A model generated the notes under the pieces. The model was not told the origin of the DNA. It was given only the letters and a program-made list of their open reading frames with translations, and did no database searches. Shown here piece after piece: positions 1-12,079 of a stretch of 64,000 nt of DNA (position 1 is the first letter of the stretch; each line of letters begins with the position of its first letter). The DNA comes from Ectocarpus siliculosus (Eukaryota > Sar > Phaeophyceae > Ectocarpales > Ectocarpaceae). Position numbers and translations under genes: made by a program. The stretch spans positions 147,211 through 211,210 of the forward strand of contig FN649739.1 of assembly GCA_000310025.1 (NCBI GenBank), given 5' to 3'.

Positions 1-223
1 AATGTGAGGGCTTCCTCGAGAAAGGCATTGTCTTGCTGCCTCAGAACTTACGACTGGGATATGTGCCAAAACAGCTTGCGTGTAGCATGGGGAGCATGTG
101 CCTCACGTACAAAACTCGGGGTACCCAAGCCAGCACCTCTAACATTTTTAAAACCCCAGCCGGATTTGCAGCGTATGTCGTTCTTTGGAGGAGTTGTCGG
201 TGGTTCTGCACGGGGAACCCTCC

Positions 224-863
224 TCACTGCGAGCATCGGCAACTAATCAAGCTCGCATCAATCGCAAAGGTAACCCCGCAATTCCGGTAGACTGTACCGT
301 GCACAGAAAATGGAGCCAAACAAATCATTGACATTGCCTGGCTGACGAAGCCATCTGGCCCCTCGGCCTCCCAAGACGGTTGAGGGATGCTGCTGGCGAC
401 GCTGTCCAAGCTGCTCCTTCTCCGGACCCCGTGCCGTGAGCCCGAACTCAACCGCCTGTTGCCGTCGTGAACATGAGTGCTACCGTCGTCGGCGAAGCTG
501 ACGACATTTTCCACACTTGTGCCAGAGCTGGTGCCGGAGTGCTTTACCTGGTTCTTGCCTTCTGAAGAATGTCCCCGAAATTCTCCTGGTGCCCCTACCA
601 CGGTGCTAGAACTGACAGATGGCAAGAGTCCGCGAGGAAGAGACCCGGTTCCTCCGGTTTTCGGAAGACCGGCATCGAGAAAAGCGGCGGGGGCTGGGGG
701 GGAGCTCCATTTTCGTACGTCGGGGCAAAGGCCGTTCAGACCCCGGAGTTCGACGTAGTCGCTCACGGCTTCCTTGACAGCGCGGGAGAGGTCGTCCTGT
801 GCGTTGAGTCCGAGGATTTTTCGGTAATAGTTCGGGTTACGATTAGCTAGGGAATACGCCCGG
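224..863 (-). CDS. Unidentified Ser-rich protein, 3' exon (partial gene)
   Basis: An open frame of about 210 codons on the minus strand. The first part, from about 860 down to 700, reads like a conserved domain (NRNPNYYRKILGLNAQDDL, then SRAVKEAVSDYVELRGLNG, then CPDVRKW). It is followed by a Ser/Gly/Arg-rich tail. A usable acceptor (CAG) lies just before 863, entering in phase 2. The frame then either runs to the stop at 224-226 or leaves through a possible GC donor (CAG|GCAATG) at 338, which would keep phase 0. I do not recognise the family. The 5' exons are not resolved and may lie between 0.9 and 3 kb. Coding status rests on amino-acid texture and the open frame only. Confidence 0.5.
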
Positions 864-3800
864 CTGGACGGTGTGCAATGGTTCGCTTGTGGTTCGGGTT
901 GGTGTCGATAGATGTTTGAAGATGTGTTTGAGCGATATTCTCAGTACCCAGTGCTCAGAAGAGTGTCCAATGTGTGAGCAGGTTGTTGGACGTCCCAAGG
1001 GATAATCGTCCCTCAAGGTACTCTCGTAGTTGCTGCTGTTATTGTTGTTTGAATGAAGGGTTCATAGGCGGCCAGAGGCGCAGTTAGTGGTAGATTGGAT
1101 ACCGACCACAAGTAGAGGTTGGGATGGGAAGTTGAGAGGGCGGGATCGCCTGAAAACGTTTACATTGTGTACGGCCAGCCTGTTTAGTTGGATCAATGAT
1201 TGTGGTGGTGATGGCGAGGTTAGGTGCACACGGCAGCTAATGACCTTGGGTGTAACCACTTACAGTAGGTCGTGCTCCCACAGCCGCGTACCGTTGCCAC
1301 CAATGTTGCTGAAGCTATTGAATTGCTTCTCATCAAATCAAGTGTTCTTCGAGCTGTTGATAGTGAACCTTCAACACGTCTCAAAATTTCTCCCACAACA
1401 GACACCATCATCATAAACCACGTTTCGCTTCGCACGCTGCCCGTCACGGCTAACCATGCTAGACGTACGCTGGCCCTCGCGATGGAAATAATTGGTTTAC
1501 AAACTTGACGTTCATCACGTCGTTTCGCTTTTCCTACCGTAGTCATGGCTCCCTCCCAGGGTGCTCGCACAATGGGGTTCGCTAAAGCACAGCAGGAGCA
1601 ACCCCCCCAAACTACCATGAATACCTTTGGAGGTCTGGTGTATGGATAAGGTCGCATATGAAGCCAGTAGTACTTGGTGTTAACAATGGCGCTTTTGAGC
1701 ACCTCAATTTCAGAACAAATGTTCGAGTCTGTAATGTTTTTTTCCGGTTGGCCAGGTCACTGGAATCTCAGCGGAAGGACTGCAAGTCCAATCTCCATCA
1801 GGTGTCACTCATCCTCTCACTGCTGCAAAATACTGCAGTTACCTCCCTTCCGTTTCGGAAGTATATCGAACAAAGTAAAGGAGTCCCTTTGTATGTTGTG
1901 GCACGAAAATATCTACTGGGAGACACATCGTTCAAGTTGAATGCACCGCAGGAGGCAAGGAGAAGCAAAAAGCCACAGACACCACGTTGTATGACCCAGC
2001 TGGAGCGTCAAATATATGTCGAAAGATGCACACTGGATTGGACGAAAAAACACTGAAAAAACATACCTGGTACACTACTGACGGGTTCCCATTGGTCAGC
2101 CGTGTACTGTAGCGCGGCACGATACTACATGTGGTATTGTACTCTGTATCACACATCACCCTGCACCCCAACAACACGCGTACCTGTGTGACGCACAGCA
2201 GCATTGAACCGCTGCCCTGGTAGGGTTTCTCTGCCCCTGGCTAATTACAGCAGCATGGGGCACCGATGGTCGCCCCCGACTCTCAGACGACTACAGTAGA
2301 AAGGTATATTGACCCCAGACTGAATGAGCGTAGACAGAGCTCAACATACATACCGGCTTGATGCCTTGAAAGAATGCCTCCGCATCCTCCTTGTGAGGGC
2401 AGCATGTACCGCCATAGCAGCGACACGCAGTGGAAGACATGCGTGTGGCCCTTGTGGAACTAGCACCGTATCGGCATCATGGCCGTTCATCCGGCGGTGG
2501 CCGTACTATGCTTGATGCCTTGCACTCTGATGGCATCCAACGGGCTGTGGACCTGTCAAAAGCCCTAAAGCGGCGCGATTGGTCGAAAACGACAGTTTCA
2601 TCCAAAGAGTGCCGTTTGGTTCTCTGCCCTCCTGGCTCCACGAGTAATCACGTGCGCGTACGTACGCGTGAATGTGTACATATTTAAAACCTTTCTAATA
2701 GCAAAGAGATTATCGCGTCCACACTGCGATAAACCAGATGGCCGTCACGTCGGGGCCTGTTTCCCACAGAGACTGGTGTTTTGCTATTTCATACCAGCAG
2801 AACTACAGATGTATGTACTTTCTGCGGAGTTACACGTCTGTTATAAGGTACGTAGGATCATTACCATTGCCCGTTGACCCGGGAGTCATGTCCGCGGAAT
2901 GTGGAATATGTCTTCTTATAAGGGTAGTATTCAGAGCATCAGAGAAACGGTTACTCGTCGCCGCCGGTACTTCTCAGAGGCATTTGTTGTGATGTATATG
3001 TGGTGAGGGCTGAGGGATACCTAGATATCGGAGTTGGTCATCCCTTCGAGCTTTCACGTGCTGTGGGTTTTTGGAGCCGGTTATTTTGCGGCTTGGAGCC
3101 GGTTCCTTTGCGGCCGCAGTTATTCCTGCAATTTGAAGACAGCGGGAGGATTGGCTTTCTGTGCCCGCGAAGGCAATTGTTCAGAAACGGTGGGACAAAC
3201 AAAATAATACCGGACAGACACATCTGCGCGGAACTGCTCTCTCCGAGTTGTTTCACCGACCGTCCACAGTTGTGTAGTTGTTGAGACAATGAGCACATAT
3301 CGACACAGCCTCTGATTCACCCCCGCACAACAGCACTCCTGTTGCCTTCCTTACTGCAACACTACTGGCTCTGTAACCTGGAACTCAGTAACTATGGATG
3401 TGGCTGGTCATGAAGGGGGGCCTGGCAACATGATCGGGGCAAGTTGGAACAATACCCAATTAAGGGCGCGTGCATACTGGGCGGCAGGGCGGCAGGGCGG
3501 CAGCAGCACCAGCAGAGAGAGGCGGCCGCAGTACACACGATCTTCCTTTGCCTCTGAATCAGCGCTGTGTGCTGGAACAATTTCAGCTACTTCCTCCTTG
3601 ACTGGACGTCAGAAGTGAGAGGAAGAAGCACGAGACAACCGTTTCGTTCAACGGCCGCAGAACAAAACCGGTTCCATCACTCTCTGCCTGGCTTGTCCAC
3701 TTAATATTCTGCAAGGCACCACCTCTATGATGAAACAATCGACGGCAAATATATGGTCGACAAAACAGGTAACTCCTGCTACTCGTTAGCGCGGTCCTTA
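864..3800. other. No supportable gene
   Basis: Short open frames on both strands, none with linked splice sites or a recognisable family. A plus frame near 2430-2650 has mildly protein-like texture (MLDALHSDGIQRAVDLSKAL) but no exon partner was found. A short GGCAGGGC tandem sits at about 3480-3505. The stretch may hold 5' exons of the left-edge gene and the 3' UTR of the protease gene. Confidence 0.4.
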
Positions 3801-6800
3801 TCACGGGTCGTCTTCCGATGCCTTGGAGTCCTTCCCTACTCCAAACGCCAGCAGCTTGCCTAGCTCCCCATTGCCGTTGAGCACTGCTGTCAAGATGGCG
3901 CTCGAAAGTAGCGCCGGGTTCAAATACAGCAGTGCTGCGAGTAAAGCGAAAAAAGAATGCGGGGGGGCGGGGGGGGTGAGGCCATCGGCGGTGCCGAGTC
4001 AGCCAAGTCAGCCAAAGGAGGGCATCGCATCATTCGGATCTTGGTCAGACATGGAGAGCACAACGGGTTGCGAAGGGGCAATAGGAGGAAAGAAAATACA
4101 AGGCACAAGAAGAGCGAAACAGTAACACATGGCCGTGCCGTTTCGCGAAACTTCAACTTTTCTCTCGTTAGCTCTCTCTCTCTCTTATCACTACTAACAA
4201 GCAACCAGCTCACTGGCTGACTGGGTAAACAACGCGAACGACTTCGACAAAACCCAGACAAAAAAATGCGACAAAAACAGCAGCCCAACCGCCGAACGAC
4301 CTTACGAGGTCCGTTGTGGGAAAGAGAGAGGCAGAGTGAGCAATCAAGACATACGTACCACCGAGGCCACTAAGAAACACATGTTCCTCGTGCGACCTGT
4401 CCGTTTGGATCGAGATTCCCGTCATATTGTTGGGTTGATCTTAGGATGAGACTTACCGCGGCGCACATGGGAAGACAACAAAAAAGTCGAGTGAACAACG
4501 ATGGGCTCAACTCCCATCCCCACCCCTCCACCCTGCGATAAATCCCCGCCGCCGTCCTCCCATCCGACGCAAGGATGCCCAACCCCGACGGGTCGCTCGA
4601 CTCATCAACAGAATGATGCCTTTATCGCATGGTAACCACTGCAGGAAACGGGATACTAGCAGCAGCATCAACACACCTGGCTGCCCGGACTTAGAGACGA
4701 AGTTCACCGTGAAGCACAGTCCCAAACCAAGCGCGTAGGCCGCCACACTGTTGTCAAAGTATGATCTGCCGCCCCCCGCCTCTCCTACAGCGCCGGCAGC
4801 TCCCGCCGCTGCCAATCTACCCCCAGGGGGGATGCCCTTCGGGGATGCCTCGGAAACCCCTGAGCCGGCCTGTGCTACCGGTGTGCCCAGGATCGAGTCT
4901 AGCCACAGAGCAATCGGGTTCTTGTTTGCTACCTCTGTCAGGAGGGCTCGGGCAGCCGCAGCCTCGGCTTGTCTGGCCCCCTCCAGGTAGATGTCGAACG
5001 ACCTTGACGACAACAACAATGTCAGATGCTATGAGTTATTAAGAAAGGGTGGGCAGTGGACGGGTGTTGTGTTGCAGGTAGGGGTGGTGATTAGGTGTGT
5101 TTTCCCCGCCCCGTCCAGTTGTTTCTCCCGCCTCCCGAAAAGCTTTCGGGGTTGAGTTCTCGTCGCTTGGCAACGACGTTGTAAAACACGCCGGTCGCTT
5201 CGGGAGCTCGACAACCAGATTACCGCTAATACTTTTTCCTTTGTTTTTTATTTTCGATGACGACAATGGTGGCCTAGTACAGTAGATCATTTTGTGCTGA
5301 GTCGGGAACCCTCACTTCGCGCAAGGGGAATGATCGCACCACGTTGCGCTTATTTGGTCAAGCACCGGCAGCTACACAGCGCTCACAACTTCTCTGGAAG
5401 TGAAAGCACCAGAAACTAAACCAAGTCATTTGCAGCTGTCTGTCATCCGTACGCAAGGAAGTCGCGCAAGATGCGTAACACCCGTGGCAGGACGCAGCGC
5501 ACCCCCCATGCGACTCGCAGAGTACCTCACGGCGCTACGCGCTTGGTGACGTGAGAGCCTGGTCCGGTGAGACCCGCGTGCTCCGTTCTGGCGTTGTAGG
5601 AATGCAAGGCCAACGGTCTAGCGACTACGGCATGCGAGGCTATGAGCACACAACCAACCCGCCCTTCAGTTGTATGTCGAGCGCTTTTCGCGACGATGCA
5701 GGGGGGGGGGGGCAATCCTTAGTTGCGCATAGAGGAGGGGGAAGGGGCGCATTGGATTCCGAAGCCACACACGCGTGTAGGATGGCCAGTAGCCACATCG
5801 ACGACAAAAAGCCACAGGCTGAGCTGGCCGTGATATCCATCTACCGTTGCGCCACTACGACAGCATAAGCAACAACAACAGCAACAACAACAACAACAAC
5901 AACAACAACAACCACAAACACTGCAATAACCCTGCAGCAGCAGCAGTACCAGCAGCAGCAGCGGCGGCGGCGGCGGCGGGGAAACTCACCTCATGAGTGT
6001 GCAAAAGGTAGCCGGTATGACGATGTCACCCAGGCCGAGCACCGAGAAGGGGTACCGCTTGGAGGGGTCCGTCAAGCTCGGGAACAGGAACTTTACGGGA
6101 GCTTCGATCTTGGTGGCCACGGTCATCTGTGCACGGACAGCACCAGCTATTCAGCAGGACCTCAAGAGGGGACACAAGGATGCCATACGTGCATAGAGAG
6201 AGACTGCTTCCAGTGTTCTGAGGCATTGGTGTCAGCGTCGGAATGGTTACAAAAATGAGACCGCGTTTGGGGCGGATGGAGCTTTGGCGCGGACTCTGAG
6301 CAAGCGATTGGCGAGAGGCGGGAAAGGGTAAGGTAAGGGTGTCCAGCACCTAGGGTGTGAAGGAGTGGAACAAAGTAAAACTGCGGCAGCAATAGTCGAC
6401 CTTCGCCAGATAGGTGGTGGCCTCTACACGACAGCCAAAATTGACAGCACGGTCCTCTAGAGAAAGGCGATGGCACACACAGCACGGCTTGACGGAACGT
6501 ACCATGACCTCCGTGCCGAAGACCCAGAAGATGTCGTAGCAGAACAACCCCGTCAGCAAAATCGCTGCCGCCGGAAAGGTTGAGATGCTAATCAGACCGA
6601 TCGACTGAGCATAGGGCGGAGGAGCACAGTAGGGAATGGACGAGGGAGAGAGCAATGTTTACGAAACACTGCAGAGGTTACAAGTGGGAGAAACGAGACG
6701 GCGACACAGGCAGAAACAGCGATAGTGACATACCCACAACAGGTCAACAAGAGCTCTCTTATTGCCCAGCACTGAAAAAAAAAAAGTATTAAGTACAAAG

Positions 6801-9800
6801 TAGTCCCTGGTGTTCCGTGTGCCCCAATCTTATCTTTTGCTATTTTCCTGCTCAATGGCGAGTGCGACCCTTTTGCACCTTCACGCGCTTTTAGGGCGAG
6901 GCAATATGGCGAAGAGACGCGCTTGTTGTGCGCGGGTCGACAAAAAGCTAAGTGGTGTGATCTAGATATTTATATACACGAGGCACGTTTTAGGAATGTT
7001 GGAAATGCAACATGGGATAGTCAGGAGGACACCATGAAAAAAGCTATGCCGGTTTTCCAGTGTTGCCCTCCAGTAGAGGGTGCGTAGGGACAACTATTGC
7101 TCGCAGAGGACTCCCACTGGCCTAGGCACCCCGCCTGGCTTCAACGTGATTTTGTACCCTATATCGTCGGCAATAATCATTAAAAAAGACATGGCCAACG
7201 AGCGCACCAAACCTGCATGCCGATGCACCACGCGAACACGTTGGGGATGAGAAACTTGGCGCTCAAGCCCACCGCGGGGTTAACGTCTTTGTGTCGTCGC
7301 ACCAAACGCGGTTGGTGTCCGGGAAGAGAGAAGGCACAAGAGGGAGAGCAGCAAGAGAGGAACACGGTCGGAAACAAAAAGGGGTTTCCTTTCGCTCCAG
7401 CATTGTAGGCGTGCGTCGTGCGAGAGTGGGTAAATCACCGACGGGCAGAAAACGATATTAATAGTTGAAGAGGACAGTCACATCGCGCTGTTCCGCATAA
7501 GTTTGACGGTATTCCGTAAAAGGAGTGTGACTCCATGCGCGGAACGTGATTTCGCACGAGGGGCGGCAATACTCTAGACGACACGCCGTAGAGAAACGGA
7601 ACGGCGATTCGCACAAAGAATTACCCGGCGCCACGTAAAACAGTACGGTACGTATCGACGACCCGCCTGCTGCAACAAGCGTACGACTTCTCAGCAGCCC
7701 AGGAGTCACGAGAAGGAAGGAAAGGCTTCTCAAGGCCCACGCGCAGGCGGCACCAAGCAAGGCAAGGCCTATGCATACGCACCGTGTTTCTACGAACGCG
7801 AGCTATGTCTGGGTCACACAGGGCGCACACCCAGGGATTGAGGGCTGTCATCCGAGGCTGCATGGCGTACGGCAGGCAAGACGTGTGACGTGGGCACTCA
7901 CAAACGAATGCCGCGGTTGTTGCCGACACCAGCACGGCAAGCTCGGCGAAGTCTAGGAGGGGTTGGTCGTCATTTTCCCAGGTCTGCGGGGGGATCGATT
8001 AACGAACGAAAACATGACCGGCGGTGAAACTTAGTACTTCAATCGTGCAATGAGATTAAGCAGGGTGTATGGCTGGATAGGGGATCAAGGAGAAGGGAAA
8101 AAGAAAATCAAGGTCCAACCCGCTTAAATAAATCTGAACGTTCGTGTTCCGAGCTGAAGGGAAAGATAAACCGATCAAAACCGCGATTCGCTAACGAAAA
8201 ACATGGATACAAAGTGCTGCCGGGACACTATCGCGGAAAAGCTCGTATAAATTATGGGATGATGCCAAGAGTTGCATCGGGGAGGAGAAGCAGCTTACAA
8301 TACCGCCGTACGTCGAGAGATACACGGCGCAGCACATAACCACCCTGCCGACGCACGATATTCTCCTGGACACAAGGTTAGGTCTTCTTCGCCAGAACAC
8401 CGCGGGGTCGCCTAATCTCGAACGCTAAGCCCAAACCGTGATGAATGTAAAAATCATCTTTGTACAGAAGCGCACGGTTCAGACACTGTGTGCCTCCTTG
8501 CCACGATAATCGTACCTCGGGAAATGCCTTGGCGAGCACCGTGTCGAGAGGCGCTGAAACCGGCGCGTTGACCACATTCTCCGGCAGGACTGAGCGGAGG
8601 ATGGGCGGGAGCACCGACACGGACGTCGCCACGCCTAGAAAAGTCGTCAAGTACTGCAACGGGGGGGCACAACAACAGCGGGAAAACCATGATGAGGCAA
8701 GGCACGATAAAGGAAAATTCCTGTGAGACACAATCGTAGCGTCAGAGAGTCGCGCCTCGAAACCAAGCCGTACGGCATGGCCGAGAAGCCACGGCAATAC
8801 CATCCTCATCAAGACAATCAGTACTAACACGGTACGAGGGCGCTTCCGCTGACTTATTGATTGCTCTCTTCACAATAGAAACCCTTCCGGTTTCTGTTCA
8901 GTACCTGTTCACGTCAGCACGACCCAACTAAGGCGGACGTTTTCGATCAGCACTGGCCAAGTACCCGAAAACGTATGTACAAACACACAAAGTCAATAGA
9001 GCAACAACGACTTCGTTACTCAACTTGGATGCACCGTGTGGGGTGTCGACAGGACGTGCAGACAAAAACAAAAGAAGCAGATAAAAAAGCGCAATGCGCG
9101 ATAGCCTCTTGAAATGAGGCGTTTCCAATCGGTTTCCCATCTTATATACACTGGGCAACACCAGTAAAGGAAACTGCAAGGCACAAAACATGCCTCGCGG
9201 CACAAATACCGACGGCAAATCGGCCACAAGGCCAAGAAAGACGTCAGAAAAGCAAGGCACCGACCAAGCAGAGAACACCACGCCGTCTGAAGACAGCTCT
9301 CTCTCTCGCGGAAAAATAAACTCGCCTGGTAAGCGATCCCGACCGAGATGTCGGTGTACTTGAGGAGGGCGAACACGCCGAAGAGCGATACCGAGGCCGC
9401 AAAAGGCGCGCCGAAAGCTTGCGCAGCGGTGATGGGATTCCGCGTCTCCTGTGGCGGCGCGCGATACGATGGTAGGGGTGGTGAGCCAGGCCCGTGTTTC
9501 GATACACACCTTTCGTCAATGAATACATGCACCAAGTTTCCGTTCGCAGTTTCGAAAGGTTGTTGTCTGGTTTCAAGAAGGTTGTACAGTTGCAAGTACC
9601 GTGTTACAAACGGCCTGATGACAACAATGGTACCGCAAAGTAAACAAGGTTGGGAGACGAGATAACTCTGTCTCTGAGGACGAAGCCAACGAAGAAGAGC
9701 GCAACGGCTATTCCCAAGCAAGAACAGGGGAAGGCAGCCTCTCGACAAAAGGACATTTGCAGAAAGGAATGGGTAATACGCAGTAACACGAGATTAGGTT

Positions 9801-11906
9801 CAAAGCGCTGCGAAACAAGACCAGGTTAACAGGAACCTATGACAACATTGGGGGATCTCCCCCCCCCGAGCACCACATGCTCGTCTTCGCCGCTCGGCAA
9901 ACAGTGCGCTCGTGCGCTGTTATCCCGTCGCCGCGGCACACCGCGCTTCACGCAGGCCCCCCCGTACGCCGGCGGCGGCGTATCTGTTCTGCTTGCAAGT
10001 AGTGCATTAAGCGGAATCCGAGTCAACTCACGTCCGGGATGTCCATCCTCTTTGATCCCAGGTACACCGTGCTGACGGCTAGCAGGCCGAAGTAGACGAA
10101 CGATGCAAGCTTGTAGCCGATGAGGAGGGAAGGGAGCAGCTGCAGCGCGAACAATCCAAGGTAGCTGCATTCGGCGAAGAGAGATTGCAACAAACGGATA
10201 GATCACTTCGTTAACGACAGTACCGCATTTTCAAGATACAAGCATGAGGTTCCGCTTATAACGCCACAAACGCGTTGAAACGCGAAATCGTGTTGGTACA
10301 AGGCCTCCCGACGTCACCGCTGACGTCACACCGATACCACCGACACCGCAGCAGGTCGCGCCGCAAGACCACATCGCGCATTAGAAGCGACACTGGGCAA
10401 GGAACTAGGGGCGAATCTCTTGATTGGCGTGCGGCACATGGGGGCTTTTCCCCCCGTAAACAATCGACGAGGGTGCATGTGCCAGCATGAAGCACCGAGA
10501 CAGTGATGGCTGTGAGTAAAAGAACACAGGCGCAAGGTTTTGAGCAGGCCACAGCAGTATTCTGCAACAAGGGGTGCGACCATCGCCCCACTGCTACCTA
10601 CGTAGACTGGGCCTTGACAAAAAAACGGGGTATTCTGTATCCACGTGCAGCAGCCGTCCTGAAAATTTAGGAAGAGCGGAACCATGAACATCATCCACAA
10701 TAACGTTCGGCATCAACGTGACAGTCTGAGATACATGAGCTGTTACAGATATTTGCTCGATCTTCTACTGTCTCCGACCGATCTCACAGCACCCTCGGAC
10801 CGGGAGTAATCTTCAACATTTCCAACAGAATCGAACCGGAGATACGGTTATCGCACTCTTTCTGCGGCATGTTTTTGAGGAGGTGCCAGTCACGTCTTGG
10901 AACGTTCTTCATTCACGATACATGTTCATTGTAACTGCCTTCCGGTGCCATGCACTCTCTCAACGCATTCTTGCACAACGCCAGTGTAGGTGGGAAGCGA
11001 CATCTTCTCTTAGACCATGCTGCACCCCTCTCGGGAACTGGTGTATCTATCGAGATATTCTGAAGCTATGTTCACATCTACCGACCAGCAGCATACCGTA
11101 AATGACACAAGATAACACCCCTTGGACCGATTTTCACATCTCGATTTCTCAGCCGCAGAAAGAGTCACAGCGCCGAAAACGGTGGCGTTGAAGCTGTATC
11201 GTCGAAAGCTTTCCGAAAATGCATTGTTTCATTTACGCATCCTCTTCGTCGCGGCGTAATCGAGCTTTGAAAATTGGTCCAGGGGGTGTGCTATCTTGCG
11301 TCATATACGGTAGCCTACACCGCTGTATCCCACCTTGTATCTATCGTAATGTCTGGCGTCTTGCATGCAGTAGGAATCACTGTCGGACATCAATACGAAC
11401 AACGCCACACAAACGAGAGGTTGGCTACCAAAGGAGATATTGGTTCTCCTAACCACAGGCGGTGAGAACGTCAGCCTAGCTGCTGTTTGTGTTGTACGAT
11501 GGCTTGTATTACCGCCCGGACGGTTGTGACACATGAATCGGCCAAAATTCAAACTCAGGCCATTTTTTTCTGACTCGACAAAGCTCACGATGACATTCAC
11601 AAACACTCACACATTCTTGTCCTCCTCTACAAGAGCCGCCTCCACCTCAGCAGGATCAACCGTTTCCCCCTTAGCTTCAGCTGCCGACGGCTTTGAGACC
11701 ATCATGACACCACCACAACCCCTCCGCTTGGCACCATCATCACAGGCTCGTCTGCTGACACGCGAAGAAAATGCCGCATTGCTCCTTGTGGGAAGACTAG
11801 CTCGCCGAACTGCCCGGTGTGGTGCGAGCCCCGTGAAGCATTGGACGCTAGATAGCCAGCAACCGGCCACCAGCAAGGACGCGAGAGTTCTCACGGAACC
11901 TCTCAT
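3801..11906 (-). CDS. SPP: Signal peptide peptidase-family intramembrane aspartyl protease with plastid-type presequence
   Basis: Complete ten-exon gene, 514 aa. Exons: 11906-11611, 10164-10032, 9448-9326, 8653-8516, 7983-7902, 7286-7213, 6604-6503, 6126-5990, 5002-4677, 3934-3801. Every junction keeps phase. All family motifs are present: YD within FCYDIFWVFG (Tyr305-Asp306), GLGD (catalytic Asp350) and PALLYL (Pro470-Leu475, codon 471 split by the last intron). Several hydrophobic segments align one-to-one with human HM13/SPP. Such enzymes cut type II transmembrane segments within the membrane. The first exon is extra: a signal peptide (residues 1-23), then Phe24 and an Arg/Ser-rich stretch, as in heterokont plastid presequences. 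Other oddities: an Ala/Gly-rich loop of about 75 residues between the GLGD and PAL helices, a GC donor in intron 3, and a microsatellite beside the intron 8 donor. Family call firm; location inferred. Confidence 0.93.
5147..5712 (+). repeat. Dispersed repeat family R, copy 1
   Basis: About 560 bp matching copies at 35.70-36.29 kb and 63.65-64.0 kb in the same orientation. Shared blocks include TCGCTTGGCAACGACGTTGT, GGAAGTGAAAGCACCAGA, AATACCTCACGGCGCT and GAGCCTGGTCCGGTGA. It ends beside a 12-nt poly-G run. It lies inside intron 8 of the protease gene. No ORF or terminal inverted repeat is evident, so the class is unknown. Confidence 0.8.
5866..5982. repeat. Compound microsatellite (CAA)n-(CAG)n-(CGG)n
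   Basis: CAA/CAG repeats at 5866-5920, a short spacer, CAG repeats from about 5934, then CGG repeats to 5982. On the minus strand the CCG end lies 7 nt inside intron 8 of the protease gene, directly next to its donor (GTGAGT, 5989-5984). Confidence 0.95.
9321..9326 (-). other. GC splice donor of protease intron 3
   Basis: On the minus strand the exon ends CAG at 9326 and the intron starts GCGAGT. Homology to HM13 puts the junction exactly here: ISVGIAYQ joins YLTTFLGVA with no gap, and both sides are phase 0. The rest of the donor fits the strong consensus expected of GC-AG introns. Confidence 0.8.
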
Positions 11907-12079
11907 GATACAGGAGATGTGCGGTGGCAGGCAGCAGGCACGTGCTCACACGCCGAGTCCATAGGGGCACCCGCACGCCGCAGTTTTCGTGTGTCAGTGG
12001 GGGGGGGGATATGCTTTCCCCCGCATGTGCTCTGCTGCTGCTGGTGCCTCACTGCACTCAGCACACTGAACGCAACACC
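11907..12079. promoter_or_regulatory. Short shared intergenic region between divergent genes
   Basis: Only 173 bp separate the start codons of the minus-strand protease gene (11906) and the plus-strand Cys-motif gene (12080). Both promoters and both 5' UTRs must overlap or lie here. It includes a G run at about 12000-12008. No TATA box stands out. Joint regulation is inference. Confidence 0.6.

Noticed and set aside
4445..4507. RLFCCLPMCAA frame as the PAL-containing exon of the protease
   Set aside because: It resembles the motif but has no acceptor in the right phase; the 3934-3801 exon gives a true PALLYL in phase with a stop.
6735..6772. Possible 13-codon micro-exon (LGNKRALVDLLW) in the protease gene
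   Set aside because: Joining exon 6 directly to exon 7 reproduces the HM13 spacing exactly (30 residues), so an extra exon would break the alignment.
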